Assembly (NCBI GenBank): GCA_023435225.1
Contig: JAEYRX010000032.1
Location: forward strand, 26,556 to 90,555
Direction: 5' to 3'
Source of the DNA: Bacillota bacterium
Lineage (GTDB): Bacteria > Bacillota > UBA4882 > UBA8346
DNA: 64,000 bases
Made by a program: the position numbers and the translations under genes. Shown piece by piece: positions 1-9,302 of this stretch; the first letter of the stretch is position 1, and every line of letters begins with the position of its first letter. The notes under the pieces were generated by a model. That model worked only from the letters and a program-made list of their open reading frames with translations. It ran no database searches and had not been told where the DNA came from.

Positions 1-19
1 TAATTGCAGAAATTTCAAC

Positions 20-44
20 GCCCAGGGCTCTCAAACCCCTGGGC
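20..44. other. Inverted repeat near window edge
   Basis: GCCCAGGG and CCCTGGGC form a perfect 8-bp stem with a 9-nt loop. There is no T-run on either side, so it is not a clear terminator. It lies downstream of the decayed amidase on the minus strand. Confidence 0.4.
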
Positions 45-109
45 TGATTTTAAAATCAATTTAAACCCCATTTCACGGCTACGTGAATTCTTCGAAGCTT
101 AACCTAGCC

Positions 110-641
110 TTATAGACCCTCATAATTTTTTTTAATTCCCACCAATATCCCTAAAGCTGGATTGTCTTTAAATTCCGGAGTTCGCATTATTTTTTCTTCT
201 TGATAGTTGGAGAGGAAGCCGACTTCCACCAAAACACTGGGCATATTGGTTTCCCTAACTACTACAAAGTTTTGTTCTTTTACTCCCAACCCGGCGAATC
301 CGGTTGATTTTATGATTTCTTGAAAAATGTTCGTTGCCAGTTTCATGCCTTGATTACGCCCCTGATAACTAAAGACTTCGATCCCATTAACCTTCAAGTC
401 GGGATGATTATTGATATGGAGCAACAGGGAGCGGGTTTGATTGCCGATCAATATAAAATTTACGATTATTAGCATAAAGTTTGATGTTTGTTTTACCGAA
501 TTTAAGAAAAACATCTTCTTTTTGAAAATCCCTGGCGGTTACAATATTAATCCCGCCCTTTGAGGGCATTATTTCTTTTTTATAATATAAAATACCTGCT
601 AAAAGTATTAATGGTAATAAATGCTTCTGGTTGAATTTCAA
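110..641 (-). pseudogene. Decayed N-acetylmuramoyl-L-alanine amidase (Amidase_3/CwlD type)
   Basis: Two minus-strand frames together look like a broken cell-wall amidase. The frame starting at 641 encodes a short hydrophobic signal or anchor segment and then runs directly into NIVTARDFQKEDVFL, which resembles the family's V-TR-D-V-L stretch. The frame ending at 110 carries the C-terminal half: a LLLHINNHPD stretch (the SIHxN region), NGIEVFSYQ, and RETNMPSVLVEVGFLSN with the second catalytic Glu region. The N-terminal DPGHGG zinc-binding segment is missing, and the halves are in different frames near 410-500. I infer an internal deletion plus a frameshift, so it is very unlikely to be active. 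A sequencing error could explain the frameshift but not the missing catalytic segment. Confidence 0.65.
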
Positions 642-651
642 TGAATCCTAT

Positions 652-738
652 TTAACCATGAAAAGCACGAAACACACAAAAAGTTCGTTTTTTGTATTAT
701 TAAATTCATGCCTTTCGTGTGTTTCGTGGTTAGAAACA
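652..738. repeat. CACGAAA-type intergenic inverted repeat
   Basis: The left part reads TAACCATGAAAAGCACGAAA and the right part reads CGTGTGTTTCGTGGTTA, its imperfect reverse complement, so the region can fold into a long hairpin. Each arm has short direct repeats (CACGAAA, ACACAC). A related copy lies at 43551-43627. Confidence 0.55.
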
Positions 739-861
739 ATTTTTTGATTTTGCCATTTTTCTACTACGGCTTCTTGGTTGTTTTGGAATTAAATGTTTTA
801 TATAATTTAAATAAGTAAAGCTAGAAGTTTATTATCCAACATATAAAAACGGAGACTAATT

Positions 862-2898
862 ATGAAAAAACAAGTTATTTCAGGTGCTGTCTTTTTGCTG
901 CTCATTTCGGGTCTGGTTATTCATTTAAAACCGGGAAGGGCTGAATCAATCCCTGAAAATGAGTTTAAAACGGCAAAATCCTTATATTATTCCGATATCG
1001 ACGGTAGTTTTGAAAAATACAACCAATTAGTCGCTAAGGCCTCCGATAATGACCGAGTACGATTTGACATGGTACATATTTTACTGGAAAAGGGAGACTA
1101 TCAAGAAGCTGTTGCTAATTTAAAGCTATTACTCAAACACAATCCGGGTGAAGAACGGTATCGGCTGGCCATGATCAAAACTACTTACCTGGCAGGAATG
1201 CCGGCGGAAACCGTTAACTATTCTGCCAATGCGGGTTTGACACCGGAAGAGATGTATTGGAGAGGCTTAGCTCTGAAGGATCTTGAAAAAAACGATGAAG
1301 CTAAAGAAATTTTGTTGAAGTCCCTAAACACCAAACCTTATAATCCCCAGGCTTATTATTGGTTGGGAGTCCTTTCTCAAAAAGCAGCCGATTATGAAAA
1401 TGCAATTTTCTTTTACCGGAAAGCTGCCTCCCAGGACTCAAATTTAACCGCTGTCTATATGCCGTTGGCTCAATGTTGCGAAGCCACCGGCAAGCTTTCA
1501 TTGGCTTACAGTTATTTAAATCATGCCAGAGCAGCTTATCCCTGGGATTTGGATATAAAGGCGGCTTTAGAAAAATTCCGTAATGATCACCCGAATTTTT
1601 GGAAGCAACAAGAGATCAATGACCAAAGAGAGCGGGAACAAAAGATCCCGCCCCGAGTAACTGCCATTAAGAAAAACCGCCAAAATATTCCCGAACTCCG
1701 GATCGGGCTGGCGGAAAGAGTTAAGCTTCTTCAATTGAAAGCCGGAGGTTCTTTCCGGTTATCAAATCAATATACCAGCCGGCATTTTAAAATAGCTTCC
1801 AATATCAGATTAACCGTAAAACAACGAGGATCCCGAATCGAAGTCTGGAGTGAACGGGGTAATTTGTTATTCAGAACTTCTCATAGTGTATATCTAACCT
1901 ATGATAATCCGGAATCAACCACTATTATATTTGATATTAAAAATGGCAACGGCAGGCTCTTAAGCGGCCACGGCGACCGGATTTACCGGGGAAAAATGCA
2001 ATTTATACCAAAGTCTAATGGGTTAACTTTAGTTAATCGTTTAAACATGGAAGAATACTTATATGGAGTTGTTCCGGGAGAGATGGAATCGACATGGCCG
2101 GCTGCAGCCCTTGAGGCCCAAGCAATTGCTGCCCGTACTTATGCTATTTCCCATCGGGGATACTTTAAATCCCGCGGATTTGATTTGTTACCAACTGTTG
2201 CCTCACAGGTCTACGGTGGAGTCAGGATTGAAAAACAAACGACTAATGCTGCGGTTGATGCCACAGCCGGTAAAATTATCGTTTATAATGGTAAAACTAT
2301 TAGCGCTTTTTATACCGGTAATAACGGCGGTTATTCCGCCAGTGCTGAAGATATTTGGGGGGCCGATATCCCCTATTTACAAGCTGTACCGGATCGATCC
2401 TTGACTATGGATTCTCAGTTGTTAAGCCCAACCGAACTGGCGGAATGGTTGACCAATCCTCCATCAACCTATAGTTCAAATCCGCAATACTCAGCCCGCT
2501 GTCATTATCGTTGGACTGCCTGGATACCTCGGACTGAGATTGAACACCGTTTGGGAAAGAGTGACAAGATAGGGAATATTATTTCGATAACAATTGTTAA
2601 CCGTAGCGAGGCCGGAGTTGTTACCGAGGTATCAGTTAAAGGAACCAACGGCGAATGTACCCTTACCGGCGATGCTATCCGTTCAAAATTGGGAAGATTA
2701 CGTAGCAATATGTTCATAGTGGCGCCCAAATTAAAGGCCGGCGGCTTAGTGGAATATTTTATATTTAACGGTGGCGGCTGGGGACACGGAGTAGGAATGT
2801 GTCAGAGCGGAGCGGCCGGTATGGCGGCTGATGGTTATAAAGTGGAAGAGATCTTAAACCATTATTATCGCGGAACCGAGCTTAAAGAGTTGTATTGA
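862..2898 (+). CDS. TPR and SpoIID/LytB domain protein
   Basis: This is an exported peptidoglycan-active protein of 678 residues. Residues 1-28 form a signal peptide. Residues about 60-240 contain TPR-like helical repeats (for example DYQEAVANLKLLLKHNPG and DYENAIFFYRKAASQDS). From about residue 390 to the end is a SpoIID/LytB domain: MEEYLYGVVPGEM, a conserved AIAARTYA helix, and GWGHGVGMCQSGA near residue 637. SpoIID proteins are lytic transglycosylases acting on denuded glycan during engulfment, and LytB-type relatives modulate autolysins. The TPR fusion suggests a vegetative or assembly role rather than canonical spoIID. A GGAGA Shine-Dalgarno lies about 7 nt before the ATG. Family assignment is firm; the exact role is inferred. 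Confidence 0.85.
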   Translation: MKKQVISGAVFLLLISGLVIHLKPGRAESIPENEFKTAKSLYYSDIDGSFEKYNQLVAKASDNDRVRFDMVHILLEKGDYQEAVANLKLLLKHNPGEERYRLAMIKTTYLAGMPAETVNYSANAGLTPEEMYWRGLALKDLEKNDEAKEILLKSLNTKPYNPQAYYWLGVLSQKAADYENAIFFYRKAASQDSNLTAVYMPLAQCCEATGKLSLAYSYLNHARAAYPWDLDIKAALEKFRNDHPNFWKQQEINDQREREQKIPPRVTAIKKNRQNIPELRIGLAERVKLLQLKAGGSFRLSNQYTSRHFKIASNIRLTVKQRGSRIEVWSERGNLLFRTSHSVYLTYDNPESTTIIFDIKNGNGRLLSGHGDRIYRGKMQFIPKSNGLTLVNRLNMEEYLYGVVPGEMESTWPAAALEAQAIAARTYAISHRGYFKSRGFDLLPTVASQVYGGVRIEKQTTNAAVDATAGKIIVYNGKTISAFYTGNNGGYSASAEDIWGADIPYLQAVPDRSLTMDSQLLSPTELAEWLTNPPSTYSSNPQYSARCHYRWTAWIPRTEIEHRLGKSDKIGNIISITIVNRSEAGVVTEVSVKGTNGECTLTGDAIRSKLGRLRSNMFIVAPKLKAGGLVEYFIFNGGGWGHGVGMCQSGAAGMAADGYKVEEILNHYYRGTELKELY

Positions 2899-3130
2899 AC
2901 TATTGTTCTATCATCATCTAGGGCAGGAGTAGGAAATTTTCGTCCTCTCATATCCCCTGGGCTGTTGCTTACAAACCATATCAACCCCGCAAAAGGGCTC
3001 GTCTAGGTTTTTGGCTTTTTCCCAAACAAGGTAAAAGTTAATAAATAACGTTTTGATTTTTATATAATTATCTCCTCTCCATAAAATCTTCACTTTTCTT
3101 TGGTATTATTTATATATCCAGGGATATTAA

Positions 3131-3244
3131 AACCGTAGGGACAATCCTCACGGAAGCCCTTATGATATCTTAAAAGAAAGGTATGTCAAGGGTGAGATTA
3201 ATGAAGAAGAATTTGAAAAGATGAAGAAACATCTTCAAGGTTAA
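3131..3244 (+). pseudogene. SHOCT-domain C-terminal remnant
   Basis: The frame ending with the TAA at 3242 reads PYDILKERYVKGEINEEEF and then EKMKKHLQG, a textbook SHOCT (short C-terminal) domain. The frame has no ATG, GTG or TTG start and is closed by a stop at 3128, so only the tail of a former gene remains. It is too short to appear as an ordinary ORF. The rest of the 2899-3276 gap holds no recognisable gene. Confidence 0.5.
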
Positions 3245-3276
3245 TGATATATTAACCGGAAACCGGAGGGTTCGCT

Positions 3277-3690
3277 TTGAAAAATTTATTATTAATAATT
3301 GTTGGTATAATAAGTGTCATAGTAGTATTTTTTACGGCCGGCGCTATGAAAAGTACTGGAAATAACGAAAAATTTGAATTTCAGAATATTACCCCCGCTG
3401 AGGCCAAAGAAAGATTGGCTGCTGAACCGGGAATTATTTTGCTCGATGTAAGAACTCCGGCGGAGTATGCCGAAAAGCATATACCTGATAGTAAATTGAT
3501 TCCGCTGGACCAGTTGGAGCAAGAAGCGGAAGCGAAATTAAAAAATAAAGGAGCCACGGTATTTGTTTACTGCCGAAGCGGCCGTAGAAGCGCCATAGCT
3601 GCCGGAATTTTAGTAAAACTGGGCTATACGGATGTTTATAATTTGGGAGGAATAATTGATTGGCCATATGAAACGGAGTCTGGAAATTAA
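3277..3690 (+). CDS. Membrane-anchored rhodanese-like protein
   Basis: The protein has 137 residues. An N-terminal transmembrane anchor or signal (about residues 4-24) is followed by one rhodanese domain (about 38-133). The active-site loop is YCRSGRRS with the catalytic Cys, the usual CxxGxR form of single-domain sulfurtransferases, and LLDVRTPAEYAEKHIPDS is the conserved CH2A-like segment. It likely moves sulfane sulfur or handles persulfide on the outer face of the membrane. The start is TTG at 3277, preceded by a GGAGG Shine-Dalgarno. A strong terminator follows directly, so it is a single-gene unit. The physiological acceptor cannot be told from sequence. Confidence 0.88.
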   Translation: MKNLLLIIVGIISVIVVFFTAGAMKSTGNNEKFEFQNITPAEAKERLAAEPGIILLDVRTPAEYAEKHIPDSKLIPLDQLEQEAEAKLKNKGATVFVYCRSGRRSAIAAGILVKLGYTDVYNLGGIIDWPYETESGN

Positions 3691-3703
3691 AAATAGAATT
3701 AAT

Positions 3704-3726
3704 AAACCGGCGAAATCCGGTTTTTT
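3704..3726 (+). terminator. Rho-independent terminator after rhodanese gene
   Basis: AAACCGG and CCGGTTT form a 7-bp stem with a 6-nt loop, followed by T residues. It sits 14 nt after the rhodanese stop codon. Confidence 0.8.
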
Positions 3727-3844
3727 GATATCATTCGTTACTGAACGTTAATTAAAGATTTCAGTCAAAATGACGATAGAACTACTAGAAATAGTTACAA
3801 AAGAATTTGTATTTTGCTTATCTCATTTTGTCTGAGGTGAAGAT

Positions 3845-5005
3845 ATGTCCTCGTTTACAAGATTAGTACTGGTTTGCATACTGTTGGTGATAATCGGTTC
3901 ATCCAACGCATATTGCGTCTCTACTGAAGAGTTAAATCAATTGAACAACCAGATTGAGCAGACCAAGAAGAAACTATCGGAGACGAAATCCAAAGAACAC
4001 TCTGTTTTGGGAAACTTAATTAGAACACAACAAGAGTTGGAGAAGATAAATGATAACTTGGACAAATTGAATGTTCAGATTAAAACCACCGTCTCCCGAT
4101 TGGATACTGTTTCATCCCAACTAACTAGCGCCCAAAGTGAGCTGGAACAGATAAAGCTGGAAATAAGCGGTAAGGAAGGCCTTTTGGATCAACGGTTGGT
4201 TGCTTTTTACAAGTATGGTTATCAAGGTTGGGTAGAGGTTTTATTTACCTCACAGAATTTTATTGATTTTATCGAACGGATAGAGCTGGTTCAAAGCTAT
4301 ATTCAAAATGATTTCCGGATGTTACGGTCGCTTCACAACCGGCAGGAATTAATCCTTCAAAAAAAAGCTGAGATAGCTGATAAAAAACAAGAGTTAACCG
4401 GTCAGCGAACAACCTACATTAGTCTTCAAAAAAGGCATCAGCAGGAAAAAAGCAGGCAGTTGTATTTGTATGGACGTAATCAATCTCAATTAACAGCTTT
4501 ACGCAATGACCGGAAGGCGTTGGAATCTGCTTTAGATGAGATGTTGCGTACATCCAAAGAAATGGAAGAAAAAATTCGGGAATACCAAAAAAGAAATCAA
4601 TCCGGTTTAGCCGGAACAGGAATCCAAATTTGGCCGGTACGGGGAAGAATATCTTCTTACTTTGGTTACCGCTATCATCCGATATTAAAAAAACGGAAGT
4701 ATCATACAGGGTTGGATATTGCCGCTTCGGAGGGTACGTCTATTTTGGCGGCTGATTCGGGAGTAGTTATTTTCTCCGGAAATAATGGCGGTTATGGAAA
4801 GATGATCGCTCTTGATCACGGGAAGGAATTCTCCACTTTATACGGACATTGTTCGGTACTGTTGGTTTCCGAAGGTGATAAAGTGGAAAAAGGGCAGGTT
4901 ATAGCCAAAGTAGGGACTACCGGATTGAGTACCGGGCCGCATCTGCATTTTGAGGTTAGAATAAATGGTAAGCCGGTAAATCCGATGAAGTATTTGCCGA
5001 AGTAA
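3845..5005 (+). CDS. Coiled-coil M23 murein endopeptidase (EnvC-like)
   Basis: The protein has 386 residues: a signal peptide (about 1-24), a long coiled coil (about 28-245, rich in Q/E/K heptads), and a C-terminal LytM/peptidase M23 domain. The zinc-site motifs are intact: HTGLD near residue 287 and PHLHFE near residue 366, plus LYGH. Proteins of this layout either cleave peptidoglycan cross-links or activate amidases during cell separation. Because the zinc ligands are intact, direct endopeptidase activity is plausible, unlike E. coli EnvC, which is degenerate. A GAGGTGA Shine-Dalgarno precedes the ATG at 3845. It is followed by a heptad-repeat-derived terminator. Confidence 0.88.
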   Translation: MSSFTRLVLVCILLVIIGSSNAYCVSTEELNQLNNQIEQTKKKLSETKSKEHSVLGNLIRTQQELEKINDNLDKLNVQIKTTVSRLDTVSSQLTSAQSELEQIKLEISGKEGLLDQRLVAFYKYGYQGWVEVLFTSQNFIDFIERIELVQSYIQNDFRMLRSLHNRQELILQKKAEIADKKQELTGQRTTYISLQKRHQQEKSRQLYLYGRNQSQLTALRNDRKALESALDEMLRTSKEMEEKIREYQKRNQSGLAGTGIQIWPVRGRISSYFGYRYHPILKKRKYHTGLDIAASEGTSILAADSGVVIFSGNNGGYGKMIALDHGKEFSTLYGHCSVLLVSEGDKVEKGQVIAKVGTTGLSTGPHLHFEVRINGKPVNPMKYLPK

Positions 5006-5037
5006 GGAAAGGCCAAAGGCGATAGGCGAAAGGTGTG
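5006..5037 (+). repeat. Heptad array (GGCGAAA type)
   Basis: Degenerate 7-nt tandem units (GGCCAAA, GGCGATA, GGCGAAA, GGTGTGT) begin just after the M23 gene stop and form the left arm of the terminator at 5022-5063. Confidence 0.6.
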
Positions 5038-5063
5038 TGATTGCACTTTTTGCCTATTTTTTT
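5022..5063 (+). terminator. Terminator built from heptad repeats
   Basis: ATAGGCGAAAGGTG pairs imperfectly with CACTTTTTGCCTAT and is followed by a run of T. The left arm is part of a 7-nt periodic array. Confidence 0.65.
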
Positions 5064-5181
5064 GCATGGATTTTTAATCATAAAAAGCTTGAATCTCTTT
5101 ATAACAACGGTTAAAATATACTAAAGATTTTCATAATAAAGAAATCTATGTTTAAATTCATGTAATAACTGGAGAGCAATA

Positions 5182-7020
5182 TTGGAAAACACCTTACATT
5201 TTGGTTCAATGTTTATTATCGCCGCCCTGGCTTTTTTATTACCGTTATTGGTTAACCGAATAAAAGTGATCCGGATTCCGGTAGTAATCGCCGAGATCGC
5301 CGCCGGGATTATTGTGGGTAAGAGCGGATTCAATTTGGTTGCCAATGATGTTTGGATTGATTTTTTATCATTATTCGGTTTTGCTTATCTGATGTTCTTA
5401 AGCGGAGTGGAAATTGACTTCAGCTATTTTACAAAGACGGAGAAAAGACCGGATAATCATGCTAATCCTTTAGTGCTGGGCGGTATTATCTTTATTTTGA
5501 CAGTGATTTTTTCATATTTAATTTCATTAATGTTGACCGGGTTTGGTTTTATTAAAAACCCCTTATTTCTTACCCTGATATTTTCAACCACCTCACTTGG
5601 TATCGTTATCCCGATTCTCAAGGAAAAAGAGATCCTTGATCAACCGGTCGGTCAGACTATTTTAATTGCGGCGCTTATTGCCGACTTTGCCACTATGTTG
5701 ATGATTCCGGTAGTTTTATTTATCACGCGGGGAACCGGGGGTCTGGACTTATTTTTACCGTTAATCATCTTTGTCTGTTTTGCAGTGGTCTATTTTATTG
5801 GAAAACGTTTGCTTAAAATACATCCCTTTAAAAACCCAACTTATGAAACCTCGCAACTTAAAGTTAGGGCCGCGTTTGCTTTGGTTTTGGTCTTTGTCGC
5901 TATCGCTGAAGTGGTAAATGTGGAGATTATTTTAGGCGCTTTTTTGGCCGGTATTTTATTCTCATTATTATTCGATGAATTTCGAATGGAAATCGCCCCG
6001 AAACTAGATGCTATCGGTTATGGTTTCTTGATCCCGATTTTCTTTATTATGCTTGGAGTCAGGCTGGATCTGAAAACGGTGTTTACTTTACAATCATTAT
6101 TGATTTTCCCGGTATTTATTCTGGTTGCATATGCGGTTAAACTTATTCCGTCCTTGATTTTAAAATTCTTTTTCCCATGGCGGCAGACCTTGGGAGCCGG
6201 GTTTCTTTTATCTTCCAGGCTTAGCCTGATAATTGCCATATCGTTGATTGCTTGGCAATCAGGGATCATCACGGAAACTACCCATTCTACTTTTATTTTG
6301 GTGGCCGTAGTAACTTGTCTGTTTTCTCCAGTAATGTTTTTAAGGATCTTCCCGGCTTTGGAGAAAAAACCGGAATATATAGTAATTGCCGGTAACCATG
6401 ATTTAATTATTTCCTTAGTATCAAAGCTTGCTAATGGGAAGGAAAAGCTGATTATCGCCGAATCCAACGATAAAATACTGCATAAATTAAAAGAGTTAAA
6501 GATAGGTTGTGAATGCTGGGATAAATTCACTGAAGAAACTGTAAAACTCCGTTCTGATATAAAAATTAATACTTTCGTATCTGCTTACGATTTTAGTCTT
6601 AAAAGTATGAACGCGGCTGAGCTGGCCAAAAAACTTGGTATCGGCAATGTTATTGCTGTGATTGACGATCCTTTTTTAGGTCATCAATTGGATAAGAAAG
6701 GGATAAAAACGGTTACGCCATTAAAAGCCATGTTCACCTTGTTATATGGTCTGACTGCCTTTCCAGAATCCTTTGAAATCCTATATGGACCGGAAAATAA
6801 TGATAATATTGATGTAATTGAGATAAAGATCGTCTCAGCCGGAATAGTAGGTGTTAAATTAAAACGGATTAAGCTGCCTGGTGATTGCCTGGTATTAATG
6901 GTAGCCCGTGAAGGTAAACGGATTATTCCGGATGGTAATACTAAACTGGTTAAAAATGATATCATAGTAATGATCGGCAGTAAGGAATATATGCATGAAG
7001 CGGTCGGGATTTTTAATTAA
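5182..7020 (+). CDS. Kef/CPA2-type monovalent cation:proton antiporter with RCK domain
   Basis: This 612-residue membrane transporter has about 12 hydrophobic segments in residues 1-395, matching the Na+/H+ exchanger (CPA2) fold. A cytoplasmic part follows: a TrkA-N/RCK-like Rossmann region from about residue 400 (starting near YIVIAGNHDLIISL) and a TrkA-C-like domain at about 530-612 (GVKLKRIKLPGD, IIPDGNTKLVKNDIIVMIG). Family members exchange K+ or Na+ for protons and are gated by nucleotides or thiols at the RCK domain. The RCK N-part lacks a clean GxGxxG motif, so its ligand is uncertain. TTG start at 5182 with GGAGAG upstream. Monocistronic in appearance. Confidence 0.85.
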   Translation: MENTLHFGSMFIIAALAFLLPLLVNRIKVIRIPVVIAEIAAGIIVGKSGFNLVANDVWIDFLSLFGFAYLMFLSGVEIDFSYFTKTEKRPDNHANPLVLGGIIFILTVIFSYLISLMLTGFGFIKNPLFLTLIFSTTSLGIVIPILKEKEILDQPVGQTILIAALIADFATMLMIPVVLFITRGTGGLDLFLPLIIFVCFAVVYFIGKRLLKIHPFKNPTYETSQLKVRAAFALVLVFVAIAEVVNVEIILGAFLAGILFSLLFDEFRMEIAPKLDAIGYGFLIPIFFIMLGVRLDLKTVFTLQSLLIFPVFILVAYAVKLIPSLILKFFFPWRQTLGAGFLLSSRLSLIIAISLIAWQSGIITETTHSTFILVAVVTCLFSPVMFLRIFPALEKKPEYIVIAGNHDLIISLVSKLANGKEKLIIAESNDKILHKLKELKIGCECWDKFTEETVKLRSDIKINTFVSAYDFSLKSMNAAELAKKLGIGNVIAVIDDPFLGHQLDKKGIKTVTPLKAMFTLLYGLTAFPESFEILYGPENNDNIDVIEIKIVSAGIVGVKLKRIKLPGDCLVLMVAREGKRIIPDGNTKLVKNDIIVMIGSKEYMHEAVGIFN

Positions 7021-7359
7021 GCCGTTGAAAATTACCGGTTACCCCAAAGCTTAATAGCCGATCGTTTTGTTAAGGATTGAGCGGATTATTAAGGATGAAG
7101 AACATCATATAAAACCTTTTCAGAATGCCTTCAATAAATACTGCTCCCGGAGTAAATTATTATAGTACTTTCGAGATTATCTAAAATACCAACAAAACTC
7201 ATCTAATCTTTTTTGGTTAGATGTTTTTTTATTGCAGAATTTCATAATTCCATTTTATTGGGGAAATCTATATATAAAGTTCTATCGTATATCCATATAA
7301 GTTGAATTAATTTTCCTGAATAAATATTACTTATATATCGAACTAAACGGAGGATTATC
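7021..7359. other. Intergenic region with terminator, no gene seen
   Basis: This stretch holds the terminator at 7200-7230 and otherwise AT-rich sequence without coding potential that I can recognise. A promoter for the HtrA gene presumably lies in 7250-7340 but no convincing -35/-10 pair stands out. Confidence 0.5.
7200..7230 (+). terminator. Rho-independent terminator
   Basis: CATCTAA and TTAGATG form a perfect 7-bp stem with a T-rich 10-nt loop, followed by seven T. It probably ends the antiporter transcript. Confidence 0.8.
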
Positions 7360-8496
7360 ATGAATCAAGACGATCATAGCTCTAATTTTTGGATACAGCT
7401 TAGACAACTCAATTTGAAATCCGCCTTATTAGTAATAGTTATTACTTCATTGATTAGTAGTCTGGCTGTAGGCGGTTTAATACTAGGCCTTCAACCGAGA
7501 GGCAACCCCAATTTGTTAAAAGCCGGAGTTCTTGATAATACCTCTCCGGTGACTCAGATTGCGAAAAAGACCGGACCGTCTATCGTCGGAATTAGAACTA
7601 CCATCAGCACCCCGATCAGTCAATTCTTCAATACCGGAGCGGAAGCAGCTCAAGCGGAAGGGTCCGGTATAGTTATCAACAGAAACGGTTATATCATGAC
7701 CAACTATCATGTAGTTCAATATGCCGATCCCCGAAATGTCAACCGGCAAAAGGTAACTATGGAAGTTTTCCTGCCTGATAAACGTCAGGCCAAGGCGAAA
7801 TTTATTGGTGGCGATCAACTTAATGATTTAGCGGTAGTAAAAATCGACTTAAGAAATTTACCTGTAGCCGATTTGGGGGACTCCACCAAACTCAACGTCG
7901 GAGATTTGGCAGTAGCTATCGGAAACCCATTAGGGTTAGAGTTTGCCGGCTCGGTTACCAGCGGTGTGATTAGCGCTTTAAACCGGACGGTCTCGGTTGA
8001 GGACCGGACACTGGATCTGATTCAGACTGATGCTGCTATTAACCCGGGGAATAGTGGAGGAGCATTGGTCAACTCGGAAGGAAAAGTAATTGGCATCAAT
8101 ACTATTAAAATATCGGTATCGGGAGTGGAAGGATTGGGTTTTGCCATTCCGATAAATACCGCTAAACCAATTGTCAACCAGTTAATTAAATATGGGTATG
8201 TTAAAGGGAGGCCATTGATCGGTATTAGCGGTCAAGAGATTACCGAGCCGTTATCCAGATATTATAATCTGCCGGTTGGCATTTTTATTATCGCGGTGAC
8301 CCCGGGTAGCGGCGCCGATAAGGCCGGCATCCGAAAAAAAGATATTATGATTAGTCTGGCCGGGAAGAAAGTCACCAATATGCAAGATGTGAACCGGATT
8401 AAGAAAGGATATAAAGCCGGAGATACCGTGGATACGAAGGTTGTTAGAGGCAAGAATAAACTAACCCTCAAACTGACCTTTTCGGAGGAAAAATAA
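7360..8496 (+). CDS. HtrA/DegP-family serine protease with PDZ domain
   Basis: The protein has 378 residues: an N-terminal transmembrane anchor (about 21-47), an S1C trypsin-like protease domain (about 65-275) and one PDZ domain (about 285-375). The triad is visible as His in TNYHVV (about residue 117), Asp in NDLAVVKI (about 156) and Ser in NPGNSGGAL (about 232). It should degrade or refold misfolded proteins outside the membrane. A CGGAGG Shine-Dalgarno precedes the ATG. The next gene starts 8 nt after its stop, so the two are probably co-transcribed. Confidence 0.93.
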   Translation: MNQDDHSSNFWIQLRQLNLKSALLVIVITSLISSLAVGGLILGLQPRGNPNLLKAGVLDNTSPVTQIAKKTGPSIVGIRTTISTPISQFFNTGAEAAQAEGSGIVINRNGYIMTNYHVVQYADPRNVNRQKVTMEVFLPDKRQAKAKFIGGDQLNDLAVVKIDLRNLPVADLGDSTKLNVGDLAVAIGNPLGLEFAGSVTSGVISALNRTVSVEDRTLDLIQTDAAINPGNSGGALVNSEGKVIGINTIKISVSGVEGLGFAIPINTAKPIVNQLIKYGYVKGRPLIGISGQEITEPLSRYYNLPVGIFIIAVTPGSGADKAGIRKKDIMISLAGKKVTNMQDVNRIKKGYKAGDTVDTKVVRGKNKLTLKLTFSEEK

Positions 8497-8504
8497 ATCA
8501 GGAA

Positions 8505-9275
8505 ATGAAGGATAATCAATCCAAAGCCGAACGCTTTTGGGAGATAGATTGCGCCAGGGGTTTGGCGGTTGTCTTAATGGTTACTCTGCATTTTGTAGAG
8601 GACCTTTCTTTTTTTAAAGCGGCTAATTTTCAATGGAATATAAATCTCTGGTATTTTTGGCAACGGAGTACGGCAGGATTATTTTTACTTTTGGTAGGAA
8701 TCTCTTTAAGTTTGAGTTATTACCGAACTCGAACAAGCGGAGAAGCTCGGATTTTTAACAGGTCCTTGAAAAGAGGAGCAGGATTAATCGCTTGTGGTTT
8801 AGTGGTTACAATAGTTACCAAACTCTTTCTCAAGGAAGGTTATGTGGTTTTTGGAATTCTTCATTTTATCGGAATTGCCGTTATTCTGAGCTATCCTTTG
8901 GTAGTTTTCCGTTATTTAAATTTATTTTTAGGAGTATTGGCCATTAGTTTCGGGATCTATCTGAATGGCTTAAGGTTTGATTTTCCTTGGCTGGTTTGGG
9001 CCGGATGTATCCCGGGTAATTTTTTTACCGTCGATTATTTTCCGCTTTTCCCCTGGATTGGCCTGGTCTTAATCGGCCTATTCATTGGAAATACATTCTA
9101 TACTGATTTAATCAGGAAATTCCCACTTAAGGACCTTTCAAAACTTTCTCCAATCCGCTTTTTATCTCGCCTTGGCAAAAATTCGTTAATAATCTATCTG
9201 GTACATCAACCGTTATTTGTGGGTGTAATTTTGCTGGTTAAGTTTTTAAAAGCAGGAATTTTTCGTTCTCTCTAG
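8505..9275 (+). CDS. DUF1624 membrane protein (heparan-alpha-glucosaminide acetyltransferase-like)
   Basis: This 256-residue protein has about 7-8 hydrophobic segments. The N-terminus (FWEIDCARGLAVVLMVTLHF) and RSTAGLFLLLVGISLSLSY are the conserved opening of DUF1624 / HGSNAT-like acyltransferase-fold proteins; the early Asp-x-x-Arg-Gly and a downstream His in LVHQPLF are typical. The family moves acyl groups across membranes, but the bacterial substrate is generally unknown. It follows the htrA-like gene by 8 nt. Function beyond the family name is not claimed. Confidence 0.75.
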   Translation: MKDNQSKAERFWEIDCARGLAVVLMVTLHFVEDLSFFKAANFQWNINLWYFWQRSTAGLFLLLVGISLSLSYYRTRTSGEARIFNRSLKRGAGLIACGLVVTIVTKLFLKEGYVVFGILHFIGIAVILSYPLVVFRYLNLFLGVLAISFGIYLNGLRFDFPWLVWAGCIPGNFFTVDYFPLFPWIGLVLIGLFIGNTFYTDLIRKFPLKDLSKLSPIRFLSRLGKNSLIIYLVHQPLFVGVILLVKFLKAGIFRSL

Positions 9276-9302
9276 TAAATAAATATTATAGGGAGCGAGG
9301 CG

